A stretch of 6,309 bases of DNA from Proteobacteria bacterium SG_bin9 (GTDB taxonomy: Bacteria > Pseudomonadota > Alphaproteobacteria > Rhizobiales > Xanthobacteraceae). The notes under the pieces are model-generated. The model was not told the DNA's origin. It searched no databases and saw only the letters and a program-made list of their open reading frames with translations. Made by a program: the position numbers and the translations under genes. The stretch lies in NCBI GenBank assembly GCA_002083525.1, contig LWDM01000055.1, positions 1-6,309 of the forward strand, written 5' to 3'. Of this stretch, positions 5,933 to 6,309 are shown in pieces (within the stretch, counting starts at the first letter, position 1; each line of letters starts with the position of its first letter).

Positions 5933-6309
5933 CGCGACGTAACGCTCGGTGAACCAGCGCCGCCAGCGGATGATCAGACGCTGGCCGAAGAAGTATTGCG
6001 ACGCACCGGCAACGATCGCGCCGAGCGCGATGAAGCAGAAAATCAGAAGCTCGCCGGTCGCCGCATCCCAGTTACGGCTTTCGAGCGCATTGAAGAAGCG
6101 CTTGTTCCATTCGTTGACGGCGACCAGAATCGCGACGAGGCCGAGTTCGGCAGCAAGCGTCCCCGCCAGAAGCAGACGGGCGATTCAGCGATCTTCAGAA
6201 CTGAAGTATGGCCAGGCAAGGCTGAAGAACGTTCGCAGGGCGCGAACCACAGCTCTCATCAAACGCGTTCCCCGCTCGGCTGCGCCGGCAAAGCCATCCG
6301 CAGCCCCTC
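5933..6309 (-). pseudogene. 5' part of the ABC transporter gene, broken by an in-frame TGA and running to the window edge
   Basis: This is the same reading frame as the transporter body. After the TGA (6185-6187) come 84 sense codons encoding helix 1 (LLLAGTLAAELGLVAILVAV, about 6175-6116), NEWNKRFFNALESRNWD, helix 2 (about 6052-5987) and RWRRWFTERY, all typical of the family. Before the TGA lies MRAVVRALRTFFSLAWPYFS and SEDR, the usual segment preceding helix 1. Family members carry a WPY-type motif, a few charged residues and then the helix, so a sense codon, plausibly TGG, is expected where TGA stands. The ATG at 6259 has GGGGA about 9 bases upstream and is the likely native start, but the frame stays open to the window end. 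No ATG, GTG or TTG occurs in frame between the TGA and 5932. A genuine nonsense mutation, a sequencing error or readthrough could each explain this. Confidence 0.75.

Noticed and set aside
6193..6206. CTTCAG-AA-CTGAAG palindrome beside the premature stop
   Set aside because: It lies in sequence that encodes the conserved family segment (FSSED), so it is more simply explained by coding. A 2-base centre gives a poor hairpin, and I see no reason to link it to readthrough.

Overview
The window is a compact, GC-rich stretch of bacterial chromosome. The gene content fits an alphaproteobacterium, probably of the Bradyrhizobium/Rhodopseudomonas type. The main reasons are a small PAS_5-type protein (a family concentrated in alphaproteobacteria), strong G/C preference at third codon positions, and a BacA/BclA-like ABC transporter. 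The genus is an inference and no rRNA or other taxonomic marker is present.

Layout from left to right: (1) minus strand, 1-543, the N-terminal 181 residues of a Rieske oxygenase alpha subunit, cut by the window edge exactly at its iron-ligand motif. (2) 544-755, a spacer with an inverted repeat and a possible frameshifted small coding remnant. (3) minus strand, 756-1649, a membrane protein with a PH-like cytosolic part and a charged C-terminal tail. (4) 1650-1805, a divergent spacer holding two near-perfect palindromes. (5) plus strand, 1806-2438, a PAS_5-type sensor-like protein. (6) minus strand, 2453-3424, a PfkA-family 6-phosphofructokinase, convergent with the PAS gene. (7) plus strand, 3548-3904, a CsaA-type tRNA-binding/chaperone protein, divergent from pfk. 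(8) minus strand, 3908-4480, a methyltransferase-like hypothetical protein. (9) minus strand, 4502 to about 6259 or beyond, a fused permease/ATPase of the SbmA/BacA/YddA/BclA type, immediately upstream of gene 8 and probably cotranscribed with it.

The most notable point is an in-frame TGA at 6185-6187 in the ABC transporter. The frame is open on both sides, both sides match the family, and homologues would be expected to carry a sense codon there, plausibly Trp TGG. No ATG, GTG or TTG follows in frame until 5932, which lies past the first two membrane helices. The ATPase domain also lacks the H-loop histidine and has Glu for Asp in the D-loop, so the gene may be decaying or may encode an atypical transporter. 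The phosphofructokinase also departs from the E. coli pattern at two nucleotide-site positions (Asn103, Ser124).

The genes do not form one obvious pathway. The window reads as ordinary core or near-core chromosome with several short independent transcription units, three of them meeting tail to tail or head to head with little spacing. I see no mobile element, CRISPR array, RNA gene or clear new multi-gene system.
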